From: Hydractinia symbiolongicarpus
Lineage: Eukaryota; Cnidaria; Hydrozoa; Anthoathecata; Hydractiniidae
Assembly (NCBI RefSeq): GCF_029227915.1
Contig: NC_079888.1
Coordinates: 4,411,001-4,475,000, forward strand
Length of the DNA stretch: 64,000 nt
Direction: 5' to 3'
Part shown: positions 34,607-44,503 of the stretch, piece after piece
Numbering within the stretch: position 1 is the stretch's first letter
How the letters are laid out: every line of letters starts with the position of its first letter
The notes under the pieces: model-generated
The model's database searches: none
What the model saw: only the letters and a program-made list of their open reading frames with translations
Told to the model about the DNA's origin: nothing
Made by a program: the position numbers and the translations under genes

Positions 34607-34830
34607 AGAACGAGATGATGAGGAGCAACAAAAAGATGAGCAGCGCGTGTAATATTATTATCAACCAACAAAAACAACAAACCGAGACCGCCGAAAAAAT
34701 TGTTGAAGTACACACAAAGTACCCGGGAAGGGTTGGCCAGAGGCACAGACTAGCGGCACTGATGAGGGAGAGAAAGCTTGGAAGAGCTCCGTCCAAGGAA
34801 GAACCCATAACGTTTAGAGAGTTACTTTGA
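34603..34830 (+). CDS. Polinton small charged ORF
   Basis: 75 codons starting in an ATGA overlap with the previous stop. Rich in Lys, Arg, Gln and Glu, with no recognised domain. It may be a frame-shifted remainder of the preceding gene. Confidence 0.4.
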   Translation: MKNEMMRSNKKMSSACNIIINQQKQQTETAEKIVEVHTKYPGRVGQRHRLAALMRERKLGRAPSKEEPITFRELL

Positions 34831-34947
34831 GAGAGATTTAAACACCCCTGAAGCAATACTCACGGGGATGAAAGAGAGAATCAGGGTCTGGCCTTCCATC
34901 TTTCTGTGAAAAGGAAGTGATTTTGGAACTCCAACGAGTTATAAGAA

Positions 34948-35295
34948 ATGAGCGAGGAAACTAACCAAGTAAATACCAAGAAGAACGAGGGCCGTGTTGC
35001 TGCTGGCAAGAGACTTGCAGAATGGAATCGCAAGAACAAGGCCGACTTGCAGAAGAAGGTGGGGTAAGGTACTTACCAAGAGAGTCAGGAACCTATCGGA
35101 GTTCCTCCCAAGTCCCCGGGCAGTGTATACATTGGTGAAGGCCTTGTTGCTATACTCGCCTGTGTGGGAGGGGCATATATTTTCCGTAAAAAGCCCACAG
35201 CGTCTCCGCAGCCCGTGGCGATTGACCAGCCTGTCAAAACGTCTTATCAACCCAGCGCGAGGCTGGAACCTAAGCCAGATATTGATATTTTTTAA
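34948..35295 (+). pseudogene. Polinton small membrane protein (one nonsense codon)
   Basis: Frame starts MSEETNQVNTKKNEGRVAAG. It is interrupted by an in-frame TAA at 35065-35067 and continues in the same frame to a membrane segment (GLVAILACVGGAYIF) and the stop at 35293. The basic N-terminus plus one C-terminal membrane span is typical of a small Polinton virion-type ORF; function unknown. Confidence 0.65.
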
Positions 35296-35317
35296 GATGA
35301 AATAGGATATAATAAAC

Positions 35318-35569
35318 ATGTCTACAAACGTAACTCCTCAGCAGAAGGAAATCATCGATATGATCTATGAAACAGTCATGGACCTAGGATTCACGTTTGC
35401 CTATGCAATGGTTGGAAATAAATTTCTGGGAACCTCTAGCTCCAGCACCAAGATGGATACCAATGATGTGATGAAGATGGTGGTCTATTTCACAGCCGGG
35501 CGTGGAAGTCGTGAGATGGCTGTAAACAAGGGGTGGATTCCCGCCTCCATCGTACCAAAACCCAAGTAA
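35318..35569 (+). CDS. Polinton small ORF, intact
   Basis: 83 codons with ATG and no breaks. Mixed hydrophobic sequence (MIYETVMDLGFTFAYAMVGN). Lies between the small membrane protein and the ATPase. Function unknown. It ends CCCAAGTAAGTA, the same string that breaks the polymerase frame at 31351-31363. Confidence 0.6.
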   Translation: MSTNVTPQQKEIIDMIYETVMDLGFTFAYAMVGNKFLGTSSSSTKMDTNDVMKMVVYFTAGRGSREMAVNKGWIPASIVPKPK

Positions 35570-35582
35570 GTACCCTACAAGG

Positions 35583-35607
35583 TTCTATCTGCCACCGGCA
35601 GATAGAA
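35583..35607. repeat. perfect 11-bp hairpin between Polinton genes
   Basis: TTCTATCTGCC-ACC-GGCAGATAGAA lies just after the stop at 35567-35569 and four bases before the ATPase start. Confidence 0.8.
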
Positions 35608-35610
35608 TAA

Positions 35611-36206
35611 ATGCTAGAGATAGTAAAAGACCCGCATACAGCAATTTTTGCTGGGCCTACCTCGTGCGGGAAAACACAGCGCGTACTCGATCTCCTAGAG
35701 AATGATAAAAGCACTATTTCTACAACGTTGTTATTCTCTGCTCAACTCTCTGTTAGAACACAACCTACTTGGAAAGATCTACACTTTGGAAGGATCCCAA
35801 AGTATTCCTTATAGAACCAGGAAATCAACTCTTCTATTGGATTGCGCAACTATCGAGGTTTTTAGCAGGTGAAGAAACGCTGTTCATTATCGATGATATG
35901 ATAAGCGATGAAAGTCTTGATAAAAAGCGACAACCCCTGCTCGAGTTAGCTACCAGCGGGAGACATAGGAAGCACAGTCTCTGGCTGCTAACACAGTCTT
36001 ATACTGCCCTGCCAAAGAACCTAAGAAGGCAAAAGAAGCAGTTGTTTATGTGGTATCCCCACGAGAGGTTCGATATGAAGCTGGTGGATGAAGAGACGAA
36101 CATGATCAACGATTGGGAGACTACCAAGATATAACGCAAAAAGTCCAAGCATGCGTGCTTGTACGTGAGATTGGAACATCCCAGAAATTGGAGCATTTTA
36201 AAGTGA
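35611..36206 (+). pseudogene. Polinton genome-packaging ATPase (broken)
   Basis: Walker A AGPTSCGKTQ (about 35650), then a frame change near 35760-35810. Walker B TLFIIDDM (about 35880) and the sensor motif LLTQSYTALP follow, as in FtsK/HerA-type (A32-like) packaging ATPases. A TAA at 36132-36134 interrupts the frame, which goes on (HACLYVRLEHPRN) to TGA at 36204-36206. The protein would pump DNA into capsids. Here it is non-functional. Confidence 0.85.
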
Positions 36207-36222
36207 TTCTAATTATATAAAT

Positions 36223-36471
36223 ATGTCTTGTACCGATAGATTATATGAGGAGATGCTGAAACTGGAGTGGGAAAACTCCCAATTGGAAAAGCAACTAAAG
36301 GCCTGTCATGAAGGAATGGACCGACTCCCTTATCTTGAAAGGCAAATGGAGGCCATGCATGAAGAGCTAAATGAAGCATTGGAGAGGGAGAAAAATAATG
36401 AAAGGAATGAAATAATTTTCCATGGAACATATCTGACCTTTTGCTTGATCTACTACATATTTAAATATTAG
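36223..36471 (+). CDS. Polinton coiled-coil ORF
   Basis: 82 codons, intact. Residues 5-62 are a charged heptad-like coiled coil (LEWENSQLEKQLKACHEGMD), followed by a short hydrophobic C-terminus (YLTFCLIYYIF) that may anchor in a membrane. Function unknown. Confidence 0.55.
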   Translation: MSCTDRLYEEMLKLEWENSQLEKQLKACHEGMDRLPYLERQMEAMHEELNEALEREKNNERNEIIFHGTYLTFCLIYYIFKY

Positions 36472-36495
36472 GACCATTTAGGGTACTTGTAATAT

Positions 36496-37489
36496 TTACC
36501 ACTCTTTAACATGCTCCGGAGGTACTTCAGCACCCTCGGGTACTAGCATCAACTTCACTTCAGGCCCATCTGCCAAATAGTGGAGGAGACGGGTACCTGT
36601 CACAATACGGTTCAGCCTATACGTTTTCTTGCTCCACCAGGCGTCAGTGGCGCGTCTTTTTTGATCACCATGCTCTTCTCCAGATTGTAGAAGAATAGAG
36701 GTATAGGCCGTCGTCGGATAACGGCTTTTCCTCGGGATATTCCTCGCTTTTCGCAAGTGGGACCTCCTCAAGTTTGATGGCTTTTGAAGGTTTCATACCA
36801 ATCATTGCGGTCTTGGTGTTGTTCAAACTTTTCATGATAGTATACAAGTGTTTAACCCATGTGGTACTCTGTTCATCACTGACCAACTCTTGAGCATCTT
36901 GAGGTTTGAACAGTCTCTCCGCGAGCACCTTGTTGTAGCTCTCGACGAATGCCGTGAAAGTGTGGTGGTATTTATTAGTTGCACGTTTTATCTCAACACC
37001 TTTGCTTTTTAGCAGCTTGCTCACGTCTGACTTGAAATCGCTGCCGTTGTCACACTGGAATATACTCGTATAGCGAAGAGGACCCGCTTTATATATATCC
37101 TTGAGGATATCAGCGACTTCGCTGGCTTTCTTGGTTCTCAAGGATCTGGATGCTTTGTAGCGTGAAGCTACACCGATGCCTGTGGGTATATACTTGTACG
37201 TGTTTCCATACAGCTTGTCATGGGGCATATACAACAAATCAAATTGATGGATCTCATTGGGTTTCGTGATGGTGAAATGCGGATAATTGATGCGCTTGGG
37301 GCCTTTGATATGTCTGAGCCAGAGCAGTTGGTGATTTAGCCAATGTATCACTTTCTCTTTAGGTTTTCGGCTCTGCTCAGTGAGTAGTTTGATGACTTTT
37401 CGACCAGTACAGAGATGTTCGGGTTGGTAATAGATACTGCTTAGTTTTTTCTCCTCTTCTGTGGGCCTAGATGTTTTTACTTTTGACAT
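36496..37489 (-). pseudogene. Polinton DDE integrase (C-terminus frame-shifted)
   Basis: The retroviral-type (rve) integrase core holds a DD35E triad at residues 222, 285 and 321 of the fused frame (HQFDLLY, QCDNGSDF, AFVESYNK). An internal Met at 37487-37489 (MSKVKTS) is the likely native start. Near 36700 the frame shifts. The C-terminal piece (GDQKRRATDAWWSKKTYRL...) is then open to 36496. The enzyme would insert the element. Confidence 0.85.
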
Positions 37490-37903
37490 GTTTATTACAT
37501 GTCGAAATGCGTTATAAAACGCCCTTTTGTACGCTGCAAAACCCATAAGTGCTAAGGAGGTGAGTTCACCGTTCTGTTGCTGCTTGGAGGGTGTGTAAAA
37601 GTCTGACAATTTAGGTGCCTTTTCTATCGTCGCGATATAGTATTCTCGCATACCCTCATCAAGCTCTTTCAAACTCTGATCCGCTGCACGCTCTTCATCC
37701 CGTCTCCTGTTGTACCAATCGATTTTCGCTAGACGATCCAGCGCCCACTGCGGCTGAGCAGCTTGTAATTTATCGACCGCTAAATCGTGTCGTTTCCGTT
37801 CCTCCTCTCCGTGGCCTGAGAGTTTGCTGAAAAGGAAATTTGAACCGCTAAATGCCAATGCGTTTATAGCAGCGCCTGCTATGAGCACGCCGATTGTTGC
37901 CAT
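37490..37903 (-). CDS. Polinton small membrane protein, fused in frame to integrase
   Basis: ATG at 37901-37903. Hydrophobic N-terminus (VLIAGAAINALAFSGSNFLF), then a charged helical middle and SDFYTPSKQQQNGEL. In related Polintons this is a separate ORF. Here no stop separates it from the integrase, giving one open frame of 412 codons (36665-37903). The fusion is probably a by-product of decay. Confidence 0.6.
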
Positions 37904-37965
37904 GTTTATTTCTAATATTCCACACTGTGAAATCTACCATCCAAAATATTCAACTGCGCATCTTG

Positions 37966-39138
37966 TTATAGATAGACGTAGCACTTATTTTCCCCACTTC
38001 CATCCGCCTTCTTGGTTATATGCAAAGTTATGCAATCACTAAACCTTTGCAGAGTTTTGCCAGAACAATGGAGACTGTGATCTGGACTACTGCGGAAATC
38101 AATGAACAGCGCATAGCGCTCAGTCATGAGCTGGCCTATCGTCACCTCCGAGTCGTGGCTGCCAAAAAGTTCAACGATTTGCTCGAGATGATCTTTTGGA
38201 AGCATGGCGTGGATATACAGTTCATTCGGTTCGCCTACCATCGTGATTGCAATTTTCTCTATCTTTGGATTGAGGAAGACCTCATTGACTCCGCTGTACG
38301 GCTTCACTTTTGCAGGGTCTACGAACTACAGTAAAACGCCTATCAGATACTTCGCCTGAGTATCAATCTGAAGGTTGTAAGAGGTATTAGCTTTCTTCAT
38401 TGTTATAACCTTGCTGCGGAGTACACGCTCATAGGGCAGGGCAAGCCTCGAGTATCTGGACATCATGGCGCTGCTTAGGCCCTCATTTGTCAATTTATCA
38501 AATTCTAAGCAAACGTTGGTAATTTTATAACCAGCATCAGCTGGCTTGGCTGCGATAGACCCTGATGCTGCCGTACCATCTTTAATTACGTCGCTGTGCT
38601 GTGCAAAGTGCAGTACAAACTGCAACATATCGCGTAAGCCTGCTTGGTAGACGGGCAAATCTCTAGTCAGTTCGAACATTTTACCGATAGGGATGCAAAA
38701 GGTATTACCATACGCTGCCACGATCGCCTTTTCCTCGTCATTCCCCACATGGTCGCTGGCTTTTACTTGCAGAGCTCTGATGGTGCCGTCATTGGGATTG
38801 ATACCCTCAAGAATTTAATTGTTCTCGCGCTCAAACTTTGGGATCCACAGATCCCGATACACTGTCAGGGTGTTGTAGTCCGAGATGTTTTGCACTTCGT
38901 GACTGTTCAAGCCGATGCGAAGGTTTTGAACTAGGGATTTGCCGATGTTGGACACGATAGTGCGTTTGGTATTAGTACCCGTTAATTCAAGATCAAAGAG
39001 GAGCTTGAGAGAGCCGGGAAAAATTACATCATTCTGCCCCACGTTTGGTACGTCGACATACAAGTCTTCGTTCTGGTTGATTGTTGAGAGGACATGACTC
39101 ACCTTGACACGCTGTTTCTTGCCTTTCATGGCCAGCAT
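37966..39138 (-). pseudogene. Polinton capsid-type protein (two nonsense codons)
   Basis: One reading frame of about 390 codons with in-frame stops at 38815-38817 and 38326-38328 and no frameshift. Conserved features include VDVPNVGQNDVIFPGSLKL near the N-terminus, YERVLRSKVITM, and YALFIDFRSSPDHSLHCSG near the C-terminus. These match the jelly-roll capsid protein of Hydra-type Polintons. Whether it is the major or the minor capsid protein cannot be decided by eye. Confidence 0.75.
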
Positions 39139-39209
39139 CGTTTTTAATTCCTTGTGAGGATCTAGCTTAGTTCCGTATATTTATTAATAGGTTGTAGAGG
39201 GTTGAATAA

Positions 39210-40529
39210 ATGCCTATTAACCCAGTATACAAAGGAGATGACTTTACATCAGAAGAAGACATTTCGGATGAGTCCGAGGAGTTCAGTATTGATAGCGAAA
39301 TCATTTGAACCGATGGCATCCAGCTCGATACCAGCATAGCACCAGAAGAGCAGGGAGGTGCGCGTAGGCGATTGGAGTTGAGTACGGAGTCGACCGATAC
39401 CCTACTTTTTAAATCAAAGGTTGATAGCTTGTACACGAATCTTAGGGATGGGCTTGGGCTTATGCCCGATGCGAAACATTATGATAGGTTCGGATTAAGA
39501 GAGGATGGCCAGCTTGTAGTAAAGAGGGTTGTGACTGGAAAAAGATCACTACTGGAAGTAGTACTCACGTTGCAAGATGGCAATTTTCCAACTATAAAAC
39601 AGCTCCAGAGTAGGCTAGGTAGTGCACGCATGAAAGCGATAGCGTTTGATGACTATCAGACACCAAAAAAGGGTAGTAGGGCAGAGGCCAAGAAACTTAT
39701 GTGTGATATCGATCGCGTTGTGGAAAGGACTGATGACATCGAGATGCTGCCACTGGTCGAGAACTTGCTCGACGACACGGAGAGTCTTATCAAAGATACT
39801 TCCCCTGGTGGGGATGGAAGCCTCACGGAACGTGAAAGAAGAGGGCTCAACCTCGAGCTTCAAACGTTGCAAGGTAACCTGAAGCAACTAAAGGGTAAGA
39901 TGATATTTTACGATAGCGAAATAGACAAAGTAGGGGCTAAGGTGAAACATCTCGGGAGCAAGGAAGCTACGCCTGGAGTATCCGAGGAGCAGCTAGGTAT
40001 CTGGAACGAGGATATCGCAAAGGCAAGGAAAGAGCTAGAACAACTAAAGGATAAGAAGGAAGATGCACGAAAAGCACACGGATTACTTTCCTCAGATACC
40101 CAGAGTAAACTAAAGCAAATTAAAAACACTCTGATGAAAATCGCGGGGGATGATAAAACTCAGGATCCTGTTCAAAAAGCAGGGTATTACTATAGCCAGT
40201 ATCGTCTCCGCTGTTGGTCTCCTGATTTCAACCATCGTGCTCGCCGTTACGGGAGATGGAGGTGCTGCTGGAGGAGGTAGTGCTGGAGGAAGTACAGATG
40301 GGAACGGTTTTGTACGGAAACAGCTTGAAAGACTCGGGACATTTTTGAAGTACCTAACGGTAAGGCTGGCTCGGCTTTACCGGGGATTATTGGCAGTGTG
40401 GTGTTGTCCTTTTTCAGAGTTGCAGCGAGAGTCAACGAGTTCGCAGCAAAGCATTTATACATGGTCATGGCTGCTTCTGTGGGGATTGTTGTGGCTTACG
40501 TCGGGGCTAAGAGGGGAAAAAGGTCGTAA
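39210..40529 (+). pseudogene. Polinton coiled-coil membrane protein (broken)
   Basis: ATG at 39210, an in-frame TGA at 39306-39308, then a long helical region (about 40030 LEQLKDKKEDARKAHGLL). A frame change near 40170 leads to a membrane segment (ITIASIVSAVGLLISTIVLA) and a Gly/Ala stretch. A further change near 40363 leads to a second hydrophobic helix (MVMAASVGIVVAYVGAKRG) and the TAA at 40527. Known Polinton family, possibly virion membrane-related (inference). Confidence 0.7.
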
Positions 40530-40563
40530 ATTCACGTCTAATTTGTTGATCAATAAATTAAAC

Positions 40564-40770
40564 TTACTTCCACCAAATATATGCGAGGATCAGTCCTACT
40601 CCCAACGTCATAACGGTAGCCTTGGTATCCTCATGGACATCCGCAGAACCTATCCGGGGTGGGGTGGGACCCTGCACCATTTCAGGACTTGGTGTTTGAT
40701 GTTTCAACTATTCGATAGTCTGCCTCAGAGGTGTGGTGAAGGCTGCCTCATGCTTGACAGCATGGCTCAT
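40564..40770 (-). pseudogene. Polinton short C-terminally anchored ORF (one nonsense codon)
   Basis: ATG at 40768-40770, in-frame TAG at 40708-40710, stop at 40564-40566. Ends in a membrane helix (TVMTLGVGLILAYIWWK). Confidence 0.5.
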
Positions 40771-40810
40771 GGCTTTGGTGTTCAGATCTAACTCTACACC
40801 GACACCTACG

Positions 40811-41281
40811 CTAGAGTGCGTAGGTGTCGGTATCATGGCATATTTGTGCATACTCCGAGGTGGAGTATGGGTTCTCGTACTGGGAAAAACCTCCTTCGTA
40901 GGACATAGGTACTTTCATTCTCGCAAGAATACGTCTCATGTGATAGTACATGTGGAATTTCAAAATGGATTGAACGAGGGGTACGGAGCCACTCATGTGC
41001 TTGGCAGAGATACCCAACGCCGTTGTCGCGCAATGAAAAGCAAAATTCACCTGGATGTTCCAATAGTCCAAGGCTTGCCCCTCCCAATTTACACTCACAG
41101 ATTCGTTCAACAGATTAGTGGGAACTTTGATGTGGTACTTGGTGAACTGTGGGAAGGCCACGGAAATGTTCTGAGTCGTAGACAGGTAGAGCTCCTGATG
41201 CTCTAAATTAGTTACACCAAGAGGCAACTCGCCCCTGTTGGACTTAAACTTTGCCTTTGGGCTATACGAGTAAATGTTCAT
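40811..41281 (-). pseudogene. Polinton virion-type protein, truncated at a hairpin
   Basis: 156 open codons starting MNIYSYSPKAKFKSNRGELP, with VNWEGQALDYWNIQVNFAFH and MYYHMRRILARM motifs of a conserved Polinton protein usually about twice as long. The frame ends (HDTDTYAL*) inside a perfect 14-bp inverted repeat (40798-40831), and the rest is missing. Confidence 0.65.
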
Positions 41282-41298
41282 GTTTCTTTAAAGAAACA
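41281..41298. repeat. perfect 18-bp palindrome
   Basis: TGTTTCTTTAAAGAAACA lies at the divergent border between the truncated minus-strand ORF and the plus-strand ORF at 41366. Confidence 0.75.
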
Positions 41299-41365
41299 CG
41301 AGGCAGCTGTAGGTTACAGACATTTCGAAACCCCACCATATTAAATCCTCATCTAGGTAAGAACA

Positions 41366-41700
41366 TGAAAATTGCTTTGAAATCCATCAGTATCCGCCCA
41401 AGGTGGGTCAATCTTTATAAAAAGAGTGAAATCAATATCTATAAAGCGGGTGCCAAGATGAGTGACGGGACGTTTAATGTAGGGCCATTGGAAGTCACAA
41501 TCTCTATCGAGCTGGGCTTGTATAGAATCGAGGATCTCTCGGCTATTGTCAAAAACCAAGCATGGGATAGGATAAAGCTATTTGTACTCAGAAACGGCGT
41601 GTGTAGGATTAGGGTTAATAAAGGTTATGTTGTGATAATTGATCAACTGTTGCAGGACCTTATGGGGTATGCTTTTAATAACAAGGTATTATTGTTGTAA
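41366..41700 (+). CDS. Polinton small conserved ORF
   Basis: 111 codons, intact: ATGAAAATTGCTTTGAAATC start, GLYRIEDLSAIV and a basic C-terminal part. A recurrent Polinton protein of unknown function. Confidence 0.6.
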
Positions 41701-41796
41701 AATCAAAACAAACAAAAAAACAAAACTGCGCAAGCTCAGATACAATTCGCTGTCGAATTCGCCGCTCAATTCGCTTCGTGAAAATCCCCCTTAAGG

Positions 41797-42066
41797 TTGC
41801 TGGCGGAGACCAAACTCAACTCCGTTATCGACCTTATCAGTAGAGGTGTGGAGAATGGGGTTATTAGTAATTTTGAATTTAGCTTAATTATGCAGGAAAA
41901 GCAAAAGTACATGCTGCTCAAGGAACAAATACGTCAGAGAACCAGGAAAATCGTAGAGTCGCTAAATGAACGAGAGAAACAGCAGCTATTGGAGAAGGGA
42001 CGCGGGGAGGGCAAACAGGAGTTTATGAAAAAACTTCAATCTGTTCAACATGTAAGCGGTATCTAG
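41797..42066 (+). CDS. Polinton small helical ORF, 5' end uncertain
   Basis: About 89 codons without an ATG near the start (first Met at codon 31). Sequence NSVIDLISRGVENGVISNFE and a charged C-terminal helix match a known Polinton small ORF. The native start is probably lost or in another frame upstream. Confidence 0.5.
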   Translation: MLAETKLNSVIDLISRGVENGVISNFEFSLIMQEKQKYMLLKEQIRQRTRKIVESLNEREKQQLLEKGRGEGKQEFMKKLQSVQHVSGI

Positions 42067-42103
42067 ATGAGCCGCCGACTTATTCATAATCTAGTATGTT
42101 GAG

Positions 42104-42388
42104 CTAGATTAATTGATTGTTGCGTGAATTGAGCAATTCTTCAGTATCTGCGTCTATCAGTAAGTCTCCATCATATAACACTCGTCTATGCTCCTCCTTA
42201 GAGCATTGTTCAATACGCTTATCCAATGCTGTCATTGAACATGGTGCGCAGTAGGGTCCATCGGTTTGAGTGGAGGCATCCTTGTATTTAACCTTACGAA
42301 TCGCCTCGATAAGGGTGGCCTTATTCATGGTTGAAATGTTACGGATACCAAACGCCTTGGCTTCCTTTTTTAATTCGGTAATGAACAT
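42104..42388 (-). CDS. Polinton SAP-like small protein
   Basis: Starts at ATG 42386-42388. The first 35 residues (FITELKKEAKAFGIRNIS...TLIEAI) have the helix-extended loop-helix look of SAP/Rho-N nucleic-acid-binding motifs. A CxxC lies in the middle. Likely DNA-binding (inference). Confidence 0.55.
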   Translation of the reverse strand: MFITELKKEAKAFGIRNISTMNKATLIEAIRKVKYKDASTQTDGPYCAPCSMTALDKRIEQCSKEEHRRVLYDGDLLIDADTEELLNSRNNQLI

Positions 42389-42438
42389 GTTTGTTTTGGT
42401 ATGCTGGATTAACACACATCAAAACCTTTCACATACAT

Positions 42439-43051
42439 TTAATCTACTACGACGAACGATTCGTCATCGGGGTCGGAATCGCTAAGGTAGCGGGTGCCAT
42501 AAAACTTGACAACCTTATACTTACACTCCTGCAAAGAGGTTTGCATGTAGTAATTTGAACCTTGCCTGTAAATGCCAGATAGCTTGATGATGGCATTGCA
42601 CTCGCAGCTTTGTTTTCGTGGTACTTTTTTAGAATGGAAGTTGGTTCTGACTTTACCCTCCCCCTCCTTCACCTTGGTGGTGATGTACCTTTTTCACGGG
42701 TGGGGTGGTGAAGTAATGACCCTCCAGGGATTCTACTTTGGTCAGGATACTCTCATACTTCTCTAACCACTCGGGGTGGTTATAGATGTCGAATGACATG
42801 GTAAGAGAGCAGCCCTCATCATAACGTGAGGCACCATTGGAATATAGCCCTTTAGGTGTTTTAATCAATAGAGGTGATAGCTTGTTGTCACTATTTTTAT
42901 AGCCAACAATGAAGCGTTCATCTTTACCCTTGTTTGCTGGAATAGCATCGCTTAACGCAATATTTTCAATGTTTACATCTTCGATATTTAGTGGAGTCGC
43001 TTCGGCATAAAAGTCTCCTGGGTTAACATTCTCGTTACCGAAGTGGAACAT
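42439..43051 (-). pseudogene. Polinton conserved ORF, one frameshift
   Basis: The N-terminal part (43051 to about 42670; FIVGYKNSDNKLSPLLIKTP) and the C-terminal part (to 42439; NAIIKLSGIYRQGSNYYMQ) are two frames of one known Polinton protein. They are joined at a G/C-rich slip near 42655-42680. The function is not established; a nucleic-acid-binding role is possible. Confidence 0.55.
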
Positions 43052-43239
43052 CCTTTTATTTCGTGGAAACTGGAGTTCAAATAGGGTTTGTTACAGGTAC
43101 AGCTTCGACCATTATACGTAATGTATTCATAATAGCAATACCAACAGAGCAGTTTACCTTTTATGAGGAATCTCCGTCCACAGGAGCATCTGTCATAGGT
43201 GTCGAATACCCGTTCAAACTCATCACATTGTTTCTTCAT
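43052..43239 (-). CDS. Polinton Cys-rich zinc-ribbon-like ORF
   Basis: About 60 codons before overlap with the next ORF, with CSCGRRF, LLCWYC and SCTCNKPY. Two CxC/CxxC pairs suggest a small zinc-binding fold. Confidence 0.45.
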
Positions 43240-43242
43240 CGT

Positions 43243-43756
43243 TTATTTACTCCACAAAAGCGCAAGGTCTGCCTTTTCGTCCTCTGAAAAACACCAATCT
43301 ATAACTCTGTCTGGATGCCTTGCCATTGGAAGCAAATCCTCCTTAATCCTAGCTTTCTCCGCTTTCCGCTGATGATAGCCTTCGAGCAGCGAGGGATAAA
43401 TATTATCCCTTTGCATTTCCTGAGTCATAAAACCAGTCCGGAACATACTGCAGAAGCCAGTCCCTCCCTTGAATAGCCCTAATACACATTTCCTGTGTCT
43501 TTAAATGATCCGGTACATCCCCCAGTGCTCTGGGATGTTCTTGAACCGCCATGGTGCACATTTCCTGGGTCTTTAAACGTTCTGGAACATACGCAAGGGC
43601 CCATGCATAATCCCGAACAACCCTGTTGCACATTTCCTGGGTCTTGAAATGGTCCGGAACGAACTCGAGCAACAAGGACGCTGCTTCAATCGATCGAGTC
43701 CAAATTTCTTGGTTTATGAAATAATCACAAGTTGCATTACTATGATATCGACTCAT
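43243..43756 (-). pseudogene. DUF4116-like repeat protein, one frameshift
   Basis: ATG at 43754-43756. About four repeats of the form YVPDxFKTQEMCxxAV (EFVPDHFKTQEMC, AYVPERLKTQEMC, GDVPDHLKTQEMC, QYVPDWFYDSGN), as seen in repeat-rich Hydra proteins. The frame shifts near 43425 and continues (EGYHQRKAEKARIKEDLLPM...DWCFSEDEK) to 43243. Function unknown; a cargo gene or conserved Polinton gene. Confidence 0.65.
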
Positions 43757-43800
43757 ATTTATATTAAATCCTAGCCTCAAATACTAATCATGACCCTATG

Positions 43801-43875
43801 GGAATTCCCCTATTCGATTTATCGGGGATCGGAATTCATCGGATGCTGTCGGAATTCGGGATTTAGGGGAATTCC
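43801..43875. repeat. subterminal inverted repeat of the Polinton
   Basis: GGAATTCCCCTA (43801-43812) and TAGGGGAATTCC (43864-43875) form 12-bp arms around further GGAATTC copies, between the last gene and the right terminal repeat. Confidence 0.7.
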
Positions 43876-43891
43876 TTATATTGTGCAATGA

Positions 43892-43977
43892 CGCGTGACA
43901 TCATTTCTAGTGCAGTCGCTCATTTGCTGTATGATATGCGTGTGCGAATGCACCAGAACATACATTTTCTTATCACT
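43892..43977 (-). repeat. Polinton right terminal inverted repeat
   Basis: Reverse complement of 30253-30338, about 94% identical, followed by a (GTTT)n tract. Confidence 0.9.
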
Positions 43978-44503
43978 TGTTTGTTTGTTTGTTTGTTTGT
44001 TTGTTTGTTTTTTTGCTTGTTTGTTCCGTATATGTAGGCTAGATACTATATAATAAAAAGCAGTTACGCAGGTTATTTTACTTTGATTTAAAAAATCTTA
44101 ATAACATAGCAACTGCAAAACCCTGTACTTCATTGATGATATGTTTGTCACGTAACCAACACTGTTGTTGTTTATAATAAATAGAAACCTTGTGTTTACA
44201 ATTATATTTCATTGATGCCAATACTGGGGTGAAAAATCATCTGAAATGACAAATTTCAAGACACTTATCTAGGGTTTCATAACATCATACATGAAAATAC
44301 AAAACGATGTGCAACACTGATTTAAAATTTAAAGATATGTCTTTTTAAATACTTAAAAGAAAATAAAAGTCTTCAGAATGAATTTCCATAATGTATCTAA
44401 TATAGCTATATAATTATATTATATGTTCCTTAAAAGATGCAATCAAATTGCTTTAAGTTCTTTAAATCAATATAAAACCATAAAATAACTAGCTAAAGAC
44501 TAA

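Larger units (their letters stand above)
30253..43976 (+). mobile_element. Polinton/Maverick DNA transposon (13.7 kb), decayed
   Basis: Bounded by 86-bp terminal inverted repeats and inserted in a GTTT simple repeat. TTGTTT flanks both ends (30247-30252, 43977-43982), matching the 6-bp target duplication of Polintons, although the simple repeat makes this weak. It carries protein-primed DNA polymerase B, DDE integrase, FtsK/HerA-type packaging ATPase, capsid-type proteins and small Polinton ORFs, in the layout known from Hydra. It is visibly GC-richer than the host DNA. Almost every gene has stops or frameshifts, so this copy is dead. No adenain-like protease was recognised. Confidence 0.9.

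Noticed and set aside
30253-43976. Reassigned stop codons as an explanation for the in-frame stops in the Polinton
   Set aside because: All three stop codons occur within genes, several genes also have frameshifts and a truncation, and neighbouring host genes use the standard code. Decay explains it better.
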